64,000 nt of DNA, taken from assembly GCF_013368755.1 (NCBI RefSeq), contig NC_049566.1, positions 1,302,001 through 1,366,000 of the forward strand, given 5' to 3'. The DNA comes from Talaromyces rugulosus (taxonomy: Eukaryota > Ascomycota > Eurotiomycetes > Eurotiales > Trichocomaceae). The notes beneath the pieces are model-generated. The model did no database searches and was not told the DNA's origin. It saw only the letters and a list, made by a program, of their open reading frames with translations. This document shows positions 21,946 to 33,548 of this stretch, piece after piece. Both the position numbers and the translations under genes were made by a program. The stretch's first letter is position 1, and every line of letters begins with the position of its first letter.

Positions 21946-22784
21946 TCAAGGAACAACCTCCTCCCCCCGCCAATCCCAACATCTTCCCCGTCCATAAGCC
22001 ATATCCAACTCGCAGAGAACCTGCAACAACTTGGCCGCCGCCTCATCCGGCTCAAGCATCTCACGCGCTCCGCCATCCCAAAACTCGCGCGTAAAATCCG
22101 TGCGAACCGTTCCCGGATGCAATGCCACCGCCATCGCCCGCTCACCACTGCTCGCCTGCAGATACGCATCCAGCGTCTTGGCCAATTGGAAAACCGCTGC
22201 TTTACTAGCCCGATACGAATACCAGCCTCCCAGTCGATTATCTGAAATTGAGCCGACGCGAGCAGCCATCATGGCATAGACCGCATGTCCCGGGAGACAA
22301 CCCTCCATTCTTTTAAGACTAGGACTAGAGCGCGTAGGTAAAAAAGGTGTGAGATGCTTCAGTAGTAATAACGGTCCAAGCGTATTTACTTTAAAGCTGT
22401 CCAGTGCATTTTCGGCATCTATTTGGGCCGGTGACTTTTCCACATGTAGTACTCCGGGCATTGTCAGGGCTAGGCGAAGCGGAGTATTGCGGAAGTGATG
22501 GCGGATATGTGCTGCCAGCGCGGCGATGGATGATTCGTCTTTTTTTTTTATTCCTTCAGTTTAAAATGAATGAAAGAAAGACAGGATGGAGTACCTGTTA
22601 CATCGACAGGCAGAACGTGCAGGTTCTTGTCCCCCGGGATCCCGTCCAACAGTCGCTGTCGAGTTCCTTCGCAGTCGCGACGCGCCGTGGCTACGACAGG
22701 GGTATTTGTATGCTGTAATAAGTGTTTGGCCAGGGCAAAGCCTATGCCGCGTGAGGCGGGCGTTACCAGACAGAAGCCGTTCAT
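21946..22784 (-). CDS. Short-chain dehydrogenase/reductase
   Basis: Two exons, 22784-22595 and 22538-21946, give 260 aa. The start MNGFCLVTPASRGIGFALAK places the NAD(P)-binding TxxxRGIG motif directly at the N-terminus; the frame continues upstream of this ATG but adds no conserved sequence. The catalytic YxxxK is YSYRASK, with a Ser before it (GSISDNRLGGW). PGTVRTDF follows, as in classical SDRs of the C-factor/sniffer-like group. It is probably a cytosolic NADP(H)-dependent carbonyl or alcohol oxidoreductase; the substrate is unknown. It converges on the transhydrogenase gene with 174 bp between stops. The intron ends in an A/G-rich tract (AAAAAG), so its branch point is not obvious. Confidence 0.9.
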
Positions 22785-23559
22785 TCTGGGACAAAGTATG
22801 GGTGGTTGATAGAGAGGTTCAAAAGCTGGATTGAGATGCAAATCAAGGGATGACGTCAATTATGTGAACCTTAATGATTAGGTTTACGCCGTCTTCAATG
22901 AGATATTGCTTAATCCAAACTATATGGTAGGTATACAAAATATGAGCTAATATTTAATTTGTATTTTATTTAAGAGAAACGGTGTTTTGCTGTAACAATT
23001 ATGTTGAGCTCGTTATTGAGTAGTGCTTACTCCCATCCCTTACGATATAATTTCAGAGTTCAGGCCACAGGATGAAGCCAAGACTTCAGAATATTGATAT
23101 CTTACAATATTTATATATAGAACAGAACTATCTATTCCTTTATTTAAATGTATTTCTTTCCCAGACCCCCGGGCAAATAATATCAGGTTGCATATGCCAT
23201 GTGGCCATAAACAGCCGCTCATCATGCTCTCCCGTTTGGGCAGGGATAGCGACGATCCCAAAGTGAGTAGTCTAGAAGAGCGATTCGTGGTTTGTCACGT
23301 TCAAAATTTACGATGATGATGATGATCATCATCATGACGGTTTCCATTTTGATACCGTATGTCTCAGTATGTTAGCTGCTAGCCAAAAAGCCCTCGGCGA
23401 GTTGGTCAGTCCTTACTATCCAACAGTATGTAACAATACCGTTCTGCACTGTCTCGTGGTAGCCTGATTGCGCATTACCACAAGAGACATGGTATTTAAG
23501 GCCTCCCACAGCCCTGTACGCGACGAGCGAGCGCCCAGTTGCTACAGCCTACTACAGCC
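22785..23559. promoter_or_regulatory. Divergent intergenic region, SDR / GMC oxidoreductase
   Basis: 775 bp between two start codons, so both promoters lie here. It is AT-rich in the middle, with a TATTTAAG TATA-like element about 65 bp before the GMC start. A 20-bp palindrome lies at 23316-23335. Confidence 0.5.
23316..23335. repeat. 20-bp perfect palindrome of ATG/CAT triplets
   Basis: ATGATGATGATCATCATCAT reads the same on both strands. It is about 225 bp before the GMC oxidoreductase start and could be a protein-binding site or a replication-slippage product. Confidence 0.95.
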
Positions 23560-25250
23560 ATGACTACCGACTATCTTATCCTCGGAGGCGGGCTCGCTGG
23601 CTGCGTCGTCGCGACTCGCCTGAAAGAGTACAACCCAACTGCGACCGTGACGTTGATCGAGGCAGGCCCCAATGCCCACGGCCATGAATGGATGATCGAG
23701 CCCATGGGCACCTTTAAACTCCATCTCAGTGACTTTGAATACAATTACTTGACCGTGCCACAAAAGCAGTACAATGGCCGTCGCGTCTTTATTACCGGCG
23801 GAAAGCAACTGTCCGGGTCTAGCTCGGTCAACTATGCTATGTGGACACGCGGGGGCAGGGATGATTATGGTGAGTAGTTTGAAGTAGTAGTTAGTAGGAG
23901 TCAACGGGTTGCCTAATTGTCTCGTCTGATGTAGATTTGTGGTCCAAGATCGTGCAAGATGACAAATGGAGCTACGAGGGCTTGTTGCCGTACTTTCGCC
24001 GAACAGAGACTCATCATATTGAAAGCGTCGATCCACGCCAGCATGGTTCGGACGGTCCAATCCACACCACTGCCTCGGCTCGAAAATACCCACTGAAGGA
24101 TCTTATATGGGATGCTTTCTTGTCCACCGGACTTGGCGCTACAAAGGATGCAAACGGTGGTAATCCGCTAGGTGTTGCGCCCTACACCGAGAATTGGCGT
24201 GATGGAAAGCGTCAGCCATCTGGAAAAGCGTACGGTTTGAAGGGGGTTGATGTTGTCACTAACACCTTTGTTCGACGCATAATATTGGAAGGAAATGTGG
24301 CTGTGGGAGCAGAACTGATTGATGGTCGTGTCATCAGAGCCAACAAGGAGGTTATCCTCTCGTGTGGTTCCATTCGCAGTCCGCAGCTGTTGCTGCTGTC
24401 CGGAATCGGACCCAAGGAGGAGCTGGCCAAACATGGTATCGAACAATTAGTTGATTCACCTGATGTTGGCGCAAATTTCAACGACCACACGTGCCTAACT
24501 TTGTTCTACAAGGTGAAAGACCCTGAACTGTCGAGGGTTGCCGGTGCCGCAGGTTGGACCGATCCCAGCTATCTGCGTGGTATACCAGCAGATGTCGTGG
24601 TTACAGCGAATGCAGACAAAGAAAAGCTCAAGGAGGCACTTATCAAAGATGGACACCCCAATGTAGATGATTCGCACCCACACTTGGCGCCTACCCGTGG
24701 ACATATCGAGATTTTGCCCATCTATGCGCCAACCGAGGCACCACATACAAATCTGAACGTCCCGTTTGACGGCACTTGCATGACGGTTGGCGTGCTCAAT
24801 TTGCTACCGACATCTCGCGGTTCAGTGACTCTGGCTTCGACAGATCCAACTGCCGATCCGTTGATTGATCCAAACTACTATGCCACCGAGACAGACCGGG
24901 TGATTTCCCGGCAAGGCGTGCGGCTGGCTCTACAGGCGCTCGAGTCTTCGGCCGGACGGCAGATTGTCGATGAAGAGTTTCTGCCCCCTGGAACGGGCAA
25001 ACAACTTACTCAACAGAGCACTGACGAGGAGATTGACGACCGAATGACACGCTTCGCGGCTACTTGGTTCCACCCCACTGGAAGTTGTTCCATGGGTAAA
25101 GTGGTGGACACCAATCTAAAGGTCAAGGGTATAGAAAACCTGCGTGTTGTTGACGCGAGTGTCATGCCCTGTCCTATTGGCGCGCATTACCAGGTTGCTA
25201 CCTATGCTATTGCCGAGCAGGCTGCAGATATCATTACCAAGGGTCAGTGA
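23560..25250 (+). CDS. GMC oxidoreductase
   Basis: Two exons, 23560-23869 and 23935-25250, give 541 aa. The N-terminal FAD site is DYLILGGGLAGCVVATRL (residues about 4-21). The GMC signature 1 region is GGKQLSGSSSVNYAMWTRG, and signature 2 is GSIRSPQLLLLSGIGP. The active-site His is in WFHPTGSCSMG, and a second His replaces the usual Asn in GAHYQVATYAIAEQAAD, as in aryl-alcohol oxidase and glucose oxidase-like members. There is no signal peptide, so the protein is likely intracellular. GMC enzymes oxidise alcohols, sugars or choline with FAD. The substrate is open. Confidence 0.93.
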
Positions 25251-27104
25251 GCGAATTTATCCGGAATCTGTATCAAATGGACAGTTGAAGTTGTGTATAT
25301 GAAACTATTCAACCCAAATATCTAACCCACTTACTCTATATCTATTTTTCTTCCTGTCGCTCTATACTCCCTAACAACCCTAAGCTTCGTCCCTGTACTC
25401 CCTCTTACGTACTTAGTCACAAAACGATCCCGCAAAATAAACACAACCTCGAAATCAAACCGGCCAGAGAAGCCGTTTATACCGATTGGAAAGGGAGGGG
25501 GCATGATACCTATTTCTATCGAAAGTTACGTCCATGGCTAACACTCGACTCAGGTTCCATCTCTCGCTCGGCGTCTCGACATCAGGCTTTATCAAGCTGA
25601 AATATACGAGCTGTATGCAAACGCAGAGGCCCAAGTTATTAAAAAACGAGACACGCGGATTTTTTGATGCTGGGCCCGACTCCATCGGCGTGCTTCTTCT
25701 AGTATTCTACGCTCAAAAATCTCTTTACGGAAAGTCTGGACGAATCATCATCGAGATATTGTCGGCTCAAAGCTTATATACGAAAACACGAGTACGAGTG
25801 TGCTGCGTCTTTGCAATGCCGTTCGGCAGCTGAACTCGGACATTATTGAGCCCGGACAAGGGAAAACAATAGATAATATGCAACCAAGTCTAGACGAGCT
25901 GGTGAATCACGGCTTATTAGGCATTTCCTAGGACCCCAAACACGTTGTCCTTAACAGGAAGCACGGGCTCGCCAACGTCATACCCGTTGCATACGCTACT
26001 AAATAACAGCACAGTGGATGTTGTCTACTGTTATAACTGTCGGTACAATCCAAAAATCGGGCGCATTTGCAAGAAATCACCGGACAACTCGGATCCTCTT
26101 CTAGTCCCAGAAATGTCGCATGATAATGCCCGAATTGAGCCACAGGCTACAGACGCAGCTGCGAAGCGCGACGATGAGAACAAGATTTGAAAAAGTCGAC
26201 GCACAATAAGTGAAGTAAATGTTTAGCAAATCTAACTAGAAGCGAGAATTCACAGGCGCTCGCTTTATGTATAAATGTATGAAATTATATCATAATATTT
26301 ACTCTAAAGAAGAAACATCTCGGTCTATGATGTTAAGTACATGTAGAGGCGGAACAATTCGGCGGGGCAGTCTGGCTTATATGCTGACTACGTAGTTACA
26401 TAGTACCGTTGACACAGTACTAGTTCAAATGTTAGCTCAGTGTTGGTTTCTAGAATAGTCCGAGTTGATAGCATTGACAATTTAAGCTTTCTGCCCCAGT
26501 CCGATAAAAATAGCAATAACACAACACTAGAATCATACGTAATCCGTAGCACAATGTCAGACTCGATTGCATCGTTCGTATCATAAGACAGCGTAAGAGT
26601 CAGATGAGATGGCCACCAATAATAGTGAAAAACATTAACAATAATCGCCCGATCCCATAAACCGTGTCCACAAAACTCCGTAAAAACCAAAACCCAAACC
26701 CAAACCTAGATCCAAACCCATAACTAATTCCCGTTCCCGTAAAACGTATCCAATAAGATACAGGCATAAATGTGCCGATTCCGAGTGACCACCAGGTGAT
26801 CGATCGATGAACAAAAGAGATAAGAGAGACTGCCACCAAGTAACAAAGAGCACATGCCTAATCTAGCTTAGATTGGCCGGCGATCAAGTAACCGAATAAC
26901 TTAAAAAATTAACCAAAAAATGATCCGCCTCCATCGAAACACGGGCAGATTCAACTTGTTCGAACTTCGTGGTGGTTGCAACTTGCATTGATTGTCACAC
27001 CGGGAAGGAATGATCGCCTTAATTCTCGGGCCATTTTCGAAACGATCCAGTAAGTGTGTCACTGAGTGAAAGTGCAAAGTCGTAGCACTTCGTATGTGTC
27101 AGAG
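25251..27104. other. Gene-poor intergenic with a possible gene relic
   Basis: 1.85 kb of 3' flanks of two convergent genes. The relic at 25554-26190 is listed separately. The rest (26190-27100) is AT-rich with no gene seen; 26684-26720 has a short imperfect run of AAACCC units. Confidence 0.4.
25554..26190 (+). pseudogene. Likely frameshifted gene relic, unrecognised
   Basis: Successive stretches in different plus-strand frames have protein-like composition. VPSLARRLDIRLYQAEIYEL begins at 25554, directly after a good 3' splice site (GGCTAACACTCGACTCAG). It runs to a stop at a T6 tract near 25663. Other segments follow: RKHEYECAASLQCRSAAELG near 25780-25840, KTIDNMQPSLDELVNHGLLG near 25865-25922, and a Cys-containing stretch VDVVYCYNCRYNPKIGRICKK at 26008-26080 that reaches a stop at 26188-26190. 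No set of GT-AG introns joins them. This is best read as a decayed gene with several small indels. No family was recognised. Confidence 0.4.
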
Positions 27105-28613
27105 TTAGTTGGGGGCCGGGGCCAGCGATCTCTTCCGTGGTCGCCCTAGCCCCCGGAACCCGCCCATCAGTGACTTCATAGCACTCGCGCCCGCTTTGGG
27201 TGTTTTTGCTGATGCAGGCGAAGAGACAAAGGACCAATCCCTGTTTGCTTGCTGTGCTTGCTGATGACGCTGGTCTACCGCCGGCTCGAAGTCTGTAGTC
27301 AGAGAGAGGGCAGGGTTGTTTCGGAGGCTGTAGAGTCCTTGTGCCTTGGGCATGGACATTCGCGGGTTTGTCTGCTCCATGGGCGAATAGGCCGAGCTGG
27401 CTGCTGGGCTAATCGGGTCCACATCTAGAAGCGACTCTGACCGAACATGCGGTGCTAGGCCCGGCTTTCTTGGCGAGGTGCCAAAAGGCCCTGTAAATTG
27501 AATAGGCGCGGGGTGTGATGTCGTGCTGATGGAGAGGGGGTGTGGTGTAAGCTTTGACTTGTCAGAATCAGGCTCGGCGGAGGACGTAGATGAGGTGTGG
27601 AAGGAAGATGTAGACGAGTTCAGCGTGGATGGCTGCTTCGACGATCTTGAACTAGGGCTCGTATTGTCGCTGGCAAAGCTTGCGCTGCGGAAAGTTCGTG
27701 GTCGGAGCATCTCGTCGGGTGCAGCAATGTAGACACTTCTCGTAGAACGCTGAGACGTATTTCTTCTCAGCAGCTGGGGCCGTGTCTCTCTATTGACACT
27801 AGGGGAAGCGGCCCTCGATCGATAGGGACTACCTCCAACCCGCTGGGCGGATCGAGCGCGTACGTGGCTTCGGGGATCAGCGTAGGCCAATTCGCCGTCG
27901 TCACGCAGGAACATGGCGGAGTAGCGTTTGGAACGGTCAGGAGGGCTCAATCCGGACGCTGTAGATGACCGCTTGCGTATGTTTTCGGGTCCTTTGTTGC
28001 TGGCCGGGTCTGGTGTTTCCTCATTGCCAGAATGTGGCCAGAGCATAGACTCGGATGTGAGATTGTGGATGACGATGATGTTTGGTTTTGAAGTTGGCGC
28101 TGTGTAGAGGACTTGCTTTGCTTCAAAGATCTGCTCTTCTTCCTCGGCCTCCTCGCCATCGTCCTCGATCACAATGCTTGTATCAGCCTCACCTATAGAG
28201 TGGGGGAGAATGGAAGTCGGAGAGACTGGCGGCGTAACATATCCGCAGGCTGATTCGTTCTCATCACCTTCATGATATGCGTTATAAGTAGCAGTGCTGT
28301 TCCGCTTAGCAGTCACGACGGATAGTGGTCTCGAATAGAGGCTCGCCGAGCTGTCGGAATCCTCTCGAGCTGGAGAGGGCAAGCCGCTCTCGACGACAGG
28401 ATCGTTGTCATTGCTAGACCCAGTCTCGGGCGTGAAGGCTCTCACGGAGCTGGTCTCGGACACTTCCTCTTCTTCAGACTCATACCGCCTCCATGGCGGC
28501 ATCGAGTGCAGCTGCAGCGGTTCGTCGTGGTGATAGGACTTGTCCTCGGGCGGGGGAGAAGAGGAGACTACGGAAGCGGACTCCATCTTTCTGTGTGTAG
28601 CGAGGTTGTTCAT
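27105..28613 (-). CDS. Hypothetical disordered Ser/Pro-rich protein
   Basis: Single exon, 502 aa from the ATG of MNNLATHRKMESASVV; the frame opens slightly further upstream only with a non-ATG codon. The whole protein is rich in Ser, Pro, Arg, Asp and Glu. It has an acidic run (DDGEEAEEEEQIFEAKQVLY), many SP and RS/RxxS sites suggesting phosphorylation, and a conserved-looking basic C-terminus (KSLMGGFRGLGRPRKRSLAP) that could be a nuclear signal. One ordered-looking core, PNIIVIHNLTSESMLWPH, interrupts the disorder. No enzymatic domain was recognised. The long clean frame and codon use support a real gene. It has an unusually long upstream gene-free region. Confidence 0.75.
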   Translation of the reverse strand: MNNLATHRKMESASVVSSSPPPEDKSYHHDEPLQLHSMPPWRRYESEEEEVSETSSVRAFTPETGSSNDNDPVVESGLPSPAREDSDSSASLYSRPLSVVTAKRNSTATYNAYHEGDENESACGYVTPPVSPTSILPHSIGEADTSIVIEDDGEEAEEEEQIFEAKQVLYTAPTSKPNIIVIHNLTSESMLWPHSGNEETPDPASNKGPENIRKRSSTASGLSPPDRSKRYSAMFLRDDGELAYADPRSHVRARSAQRVGGSPYRSRAASPSVNRETRPQLLRRNTSQRSTRSVYIAAPDEMLRPRTFRSASFASDNTSPSSRSSKQPSTLNSSTSSFHTSSTSSAEPDSDKSKLTPHPLSISTTSHPAPIQFTGPFGTSPRKPGLAPHVRSESLLDVDPISPAASSAYSPMEQTNPRMSMPKAQGLYSLRNNPALSLTTDFEPAVDQRHQQAQQANRDWSFVSSPASAKTPKAGASAMKSLMGGFRGLGRPRKRSLAPAPN

Positions 28614-31600
28614 CGAGTCAACCAAATGCTAATGGCGTTCCTTCTCTTGACAAAGAAAGAAAGTACCAAAGATGGAGAGCGCTGAGACGCGCAGAGTGGG
28701 GAGGGGTCATATTTAGATACGGCCGCGGCGCAGGCCCAGCAGGCCCTAGCCCAGGAGGATGACAGGATGGTAGGACGAACTAAGGACGAGCGTGCGCCCC
28801 GAAAGGGAGAAGGCTCCAAGGCATGCTGGGGCCGATGAGAGTGACAGAGGAGTCATGCTTGGTGGTGGTGAGGATTGATGTTGATGGCCGCTAGCCCCCT
28901 TGGCCGCCCCACTTCCGGGTCATGATTCATGAACCCTTTCTTCTTCCTTCCGAATAACAACACTCGCTCCCTGCGATCCGACGCCACCAGAGATATTAAT
29001 AAGTTGCTGACGGCACACGTGCATCGCCTCTGTATCGCTTTCTTGCCAGCCAGGCAATCCAGGCTCCCTGTGCCTGTCCTCCTTTCAAGGACCGCGCGCG
29101 CTCCCTGGTGCCCTTGGCCCTTCGGCGCCCTATCGCAGGACACATGCCCTGTTACTATTATCCCATTCCATTCTTTGCTTTGATCACAGATGACTATAGC
29201 TAAATCCATGTCCTTGACTAGACCCTTTGAATCCCTTGAAAATTGGAACCAGCCGGGCGCAAAACGGCTAATGCAGATCTGACAGGTTCCATGTCACTGT
29301 TCGCTCGCTACGTGAGGGTGGAAGGAATAATAACCACGGTGCTACGTTCAGAGTATGCATGCGATACGTAATTACGTGCCAATCACTCCACTTCTTCTTT
29401 TTCTGTAATGATGCGCCCCCGGCAACTTGGTCAATAATGCATGCATGTATCGGTGGCATCCAACGGTCGTGACGGCGGACTACATTGTCCTACTACTACT
29501 ACTACTACTAGTGGCAGCCATTTTTTACTCCCTGGCATGCATGCCTAACGTGGATTTGTGACACGCCACACAAAACCCGGAACTATAACTTCTGGCCTGC
29601 TCCGAAACACGCAAAGGGGCCCAATTGTCGCATAATAGATATTATGCTCCAACGAAAAGCAAGATTCCGATTCTATCAACTCGCGGGAAAAAATAATGTG
29701 ATACATACTCTGTCCTTGATGGAGAACAGTGATCCACTGATCCTCCGGCGGCCGTGATGGTCGTGGTCCGTGGTGCTGGTGAAACACCTACGGAGGCCCG
29801 CTCGCGGCCTTGGTGCGTTTTGGTATCGAGGGAGCTGTTCCGCCTTTGCCTCTAGTGTGGTTTGAAGTTTGCGGTTAACTACTGCTAGGCTCTTAGCTAG
29901 TCAAGTACGCGAGCAACGGCCATTCCGAAACAGGATTGTGATTGTCTACTACTTTCTAAGCACGTAGTGGTGGCTTGACTGGCCGAGGTGTGGTTACACT
30001 CGCTTTGCCCATGCAATCAATCTTTCGTAGTGTCCAAATACAGGACATGGTACTAGACATTAATATTATTGAACAACGACAATCCGCACATCACTGCCAA
30101 AGCAATGCTCTGGTTTAATTGAGCCCCGGACCAGTCCACCGAGTCACTGACTCGTCTGCTGCGATTATAGTTAAATAGTAAGTAGTTAGCATGTGTCTAA
30201 ATTATGGGACATCGAGCCTATTAGCCTGGCCCTTGCAGCCCGGAGTGGATGCATTCTTATTACTACTTTACTGTGTTAGCCACGCGTTGGGTCTATATGT
30301 GACTTGTGTGTCGAGGGATATTGATCCTTCCCTGGCTTTTTTCCTTATCATTCTAGAAGGAGGTATTGAGGAATGTATCGACCAATTTGAACCTTTGATC
30401 AATTTGAGAGAAATCAATTTGATTTTGGAGACGTTGACCGCCGGACATGGGTAGGACATATCACATTAACAATGAATGTCAACTGGTATCGGACGTCAAA
30501 CTTCCGATTAAATAACCACAAGCCAGCAACAGTAGCCATTGAACTCAAATAAGTCTAGTTAGTAAAAAGAAAGTTAAAAAAACTTGCGATCAATTTGATC
30601 AGTCAAATGCCGAATCACGCAGCCAGCCACTCTTCCTGAAACCGGCTTGAGTAGTACTACTACCAGGGTTTCCTGCAGGAACGACAGGGTCTGGTGCTAA
30701 TTGGTTGGGGGTCAACTAGTATTCTTGATGATCGGTCTAGTGTTGCACTAGAAGTTATTCATGTAGGTTAGTTACGCATACAGACATACGTGGTTTTTAT
30801 TCCTCCGGTTTGGTTAATTAATTAATATACTTTTGTGCCTCTCGACTCGGTGTATCTCTATACCGGCATGCTATTATTCAAGACGGAATAATTGTTTTTT
30901 TTTTTTGTTTACAAGGTTTCTTTCATCTATATGGATTGTGGATTATGGATTAATTGATTGTGGCCAGTGGAGCCTGACTCCGGAGGACATGTCACACGCC
31001 TGGCACGCACTTATGCAAGGAACAGCCGTCCGTGGTTGAGGGTCCAAGCCATGCTGTATTAGTTTAAAAAAAAAAGGTTAGTGATATCTAAACAAAAAGA
31101 TGCGCCGAATCTAACAATAGCAGTGCGCAATACCAAATAAAAGAAAATACATGAGCAAGTTGGATATGCACTGACCTGAAGCTGGCGGTCGCCCCAGGAT
31201 ACAACGACATCAAGCCGAGTGCATACATCAATGCATACCGATAGTAACATGCACGGTCATCAATTGATGATTCTTGATGCCCATGGATCTATTTCTTGGC
31301 TCTTTTTCCCTTGCTGAGACATGTATACTATTAGACTTTGAAGCAACACCAAATGTTGGAGGGATTTATATGGCGTAGGGCCCCCACAGAGTATACATGC
31401 CGACATGGAGACAGGACAGCCAAAAATGCTATATATAACAGCTATCCGAAGCCACCAACAAGACATCAACCAAGCTGACCAGAGTCCGTGTGTTCTAGAC
31501 CCTAGGAAAATAAAATAGTATAAAGCCGGAGCTAGACCGGATTCGCAGAATTGCCGCTTGAGGAAATATTTAACAACATAACATGTCAACTATCCTGTAG

Positions 31601-32420
31601 ATGACTATTTTGACGGCAATTATTAAATTATCATTTGATTCCTCGTGCAAGAACCACCTCATCGATTTGACAAGTCACGTGAGGTCGCGTTTTCGCGTCT
31701 ATATGTCAGCGCCTTGACGCGGTCCTTGCTTGAGACTTGAATGCATGTATCCATTGATAGTTGACATGTTTGTTACATGTATCATGACGGATGAGATGCA
31801 ACATTGATCAATACATTCAATAACTTCTAAATAGCTAATGATTGATCTAAAATACATACAGCAGAACTCGTCTTGCTCGCCATGACTTCAGACTCTGAAA
31901 TCAGGCAATACTAATAATTAATAGTAAGCACATAAATGACACCACATGCTCAACCCAGACCGGCACAACAACGTACACCTCAAAAAAGAAATGCCCCCGA
32001 CCGAATGATGTACAATGATTAAGTAAATAAGATAAAAAAAAGTATATAAAGAAAAAACACAGGGGGAAAAAAACTAAAAGTGAAAAAGTATGTGACGTTG
32101 ACTGGCTCAATCGTCGTCTGACAACGATCTATTCCATCCTCTAGCATGCCTTTCTGCTTCTCACCATTCTGAACGACCTTGATCGTCACTCATTAAACAT
32201 GACAGCTTCTCTTACCAGGAGAAGAAAAGGAAGAGAGAAAACAAATCAAAGAGAAAAGAAGAAACGAGAAGGGGTAGTTCGATGCAACCTCATCATGGAC
32301 ATCCGCAATGCATATTGAAAAGTATATGCTTTTGGTGCGAGCGTTATTGACGCCATGGATAAAGGTGCTCCAGAAATCCCTCGAAAGGATTCCACAAAGT
32401 AGCTCCCATGACCTCAAAAT
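28614..32420. other. 3.8-kb gene-poor region
   Basis: The longest region without a convincing gene in the window. It is the 5' side of the disordered-protein gene and the 3' flank of the elongase gene. It holds a (CTA)7 microsatellite at 29490-29510, GCATGC clusters near 29430-29450 and 29535-29545, and a CACGTG box at 31676-31681. Frames are short on both strands. A large promoter or an uncharted non-coding transcript is possible; no transposon ends or long repeats were seen. Confidence 0.45.
29490..29510 (+). repeat. (CTA)7 microsatellite
   Basis: Seven perfect CTA units in the long gene-free region. Confidence 0.95.
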
Positions 32421-33548
32421 CTAAGCCTTGCGAGAGCGGGTGACCGGACCCTTGCCATTACGGCTGGCGGCACCGTTGCCATTGGCATGGCCGGCGACGG
32501 GAACGCTGGGAAGCTGGGCGTCCTTCATATCTATCAAAGCCTGGCGACCGGTGTTTCTGCGAGGGCGTCCAGTCTTGGCGGTCTTCTTGTAGGTGACAAA
32601 GTAGAAAGAGATGAAGAGAACCAGGTACGAGGTGAGGATTCCCATTCCGGAGAAGGCTGCAAACTCCTCACCGGCGCAAGTTCCGTAGTTCGGGGCCCAT
32701 TGGAAGTAGGTGTTCGAGAAGTAAGTGTAAGACGCAAAGTAGACGAAAACTAGAAACAAAAAGTTAGTGCATGTCATTTGGGAACAACCCGCTTGAAAAG
32801 AACGTACCAAGATCAATCACGAACTGGGCAATCTGGAGAATGGTAATGTACTTCTTCCACCAGATGCGGATTCCACGAGCACTCTGGAAGTAGTACCAGT
32901 ACATGACGACGTGCACGAGCAAGTTCAAAGTGATTGGCACCCACGAAACCGAAGTCAAGCCGAGGAGCTGGGTGTAGCACAGAAGAGCAGTGGCGCCATG
33001 GTGGTAGGTGTGGAGGAAGGTCAACGGCTTCTTCTTCAGGACGAGGAAAAGAGTGTCGAGGAATTCAAAGTATTTGTTCAAGTAGTTGAGCTGCAATGGT
33101 CAGTTTTCCCGGTCAGACATGTTTCTGCGCGGCAACTCACATAATACAAAACAACGAGAGGCTGGGTCCATCCGCCCTCGTGACTGCAGATGGCGTAGAA
33201 AACACCGTGGTGGTAGATCGTTGGAATCAGCTGTTCCAAGAAAAGAACCAGCAGGATCCCACTGACAGAAGTGAGGACAAAGTTGTGGAGCATAAAGAGC
33301 GTGTTGAGCTTCAGCGCGGAGAAGTTCTTCATAACCTCACGGCCGCCGAAAATGACCACATAGTATGTCACCAGCGCGGCGGCGGTTTCCTGCAGCGTCG
33401 ACATGGGGGTCTCGCCTGACACGAAGCGGAAGTCGTCGGCAGGATAGCCGAGGGCAAGCTCGAACGCCTTGTTGAAATAAGGCCATAGCTGGATGCCGAA
33501 CGGGCGGTCGATAGTCGGGAGAGGGATATCCTTGAGGTCGAACGACAT
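32421..33548 (-). CDS. Very-long-chain fatty acid elongase, ELO family
   Basis: Three exons, 33548-33141, 33090-32808 and 32749-32421, give 339 aa, near the length of yeast Elo2/Elo3. The core motif [20 protein letters not shown] is followed by the catalytic histidine box HTYHH (residues 163-167) and by [19 protein letters not shown]. Several hydrophobic spans fit a seven-helix ER membrane enzyme. It condenses malonyl-CoA with acyl-CoA in very-long-chain fatty acid synthesis, feeding sphingolipids. The hydrophilic C-terminus ends in TRSRKA with basic residues that may serve ER retention. It shares a 1.3-kb divergent promoter with cox6. Confidence 0.95.

Noticed and set aside
25945..26190. 81-codon frame as a separate small gene
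   Set aside because: It has no ATG start (opens with TTG) and is better explained as the last piece of the decayed gene at 25554-26190.
26684..26720. Run of AAACCC-like units as interstitial telomere DNA
   Set aside because: Filamentous ascomycete telomeres are TTAGGG/CCCTAA; the units here are imperfect, few and of the wrong sequence.
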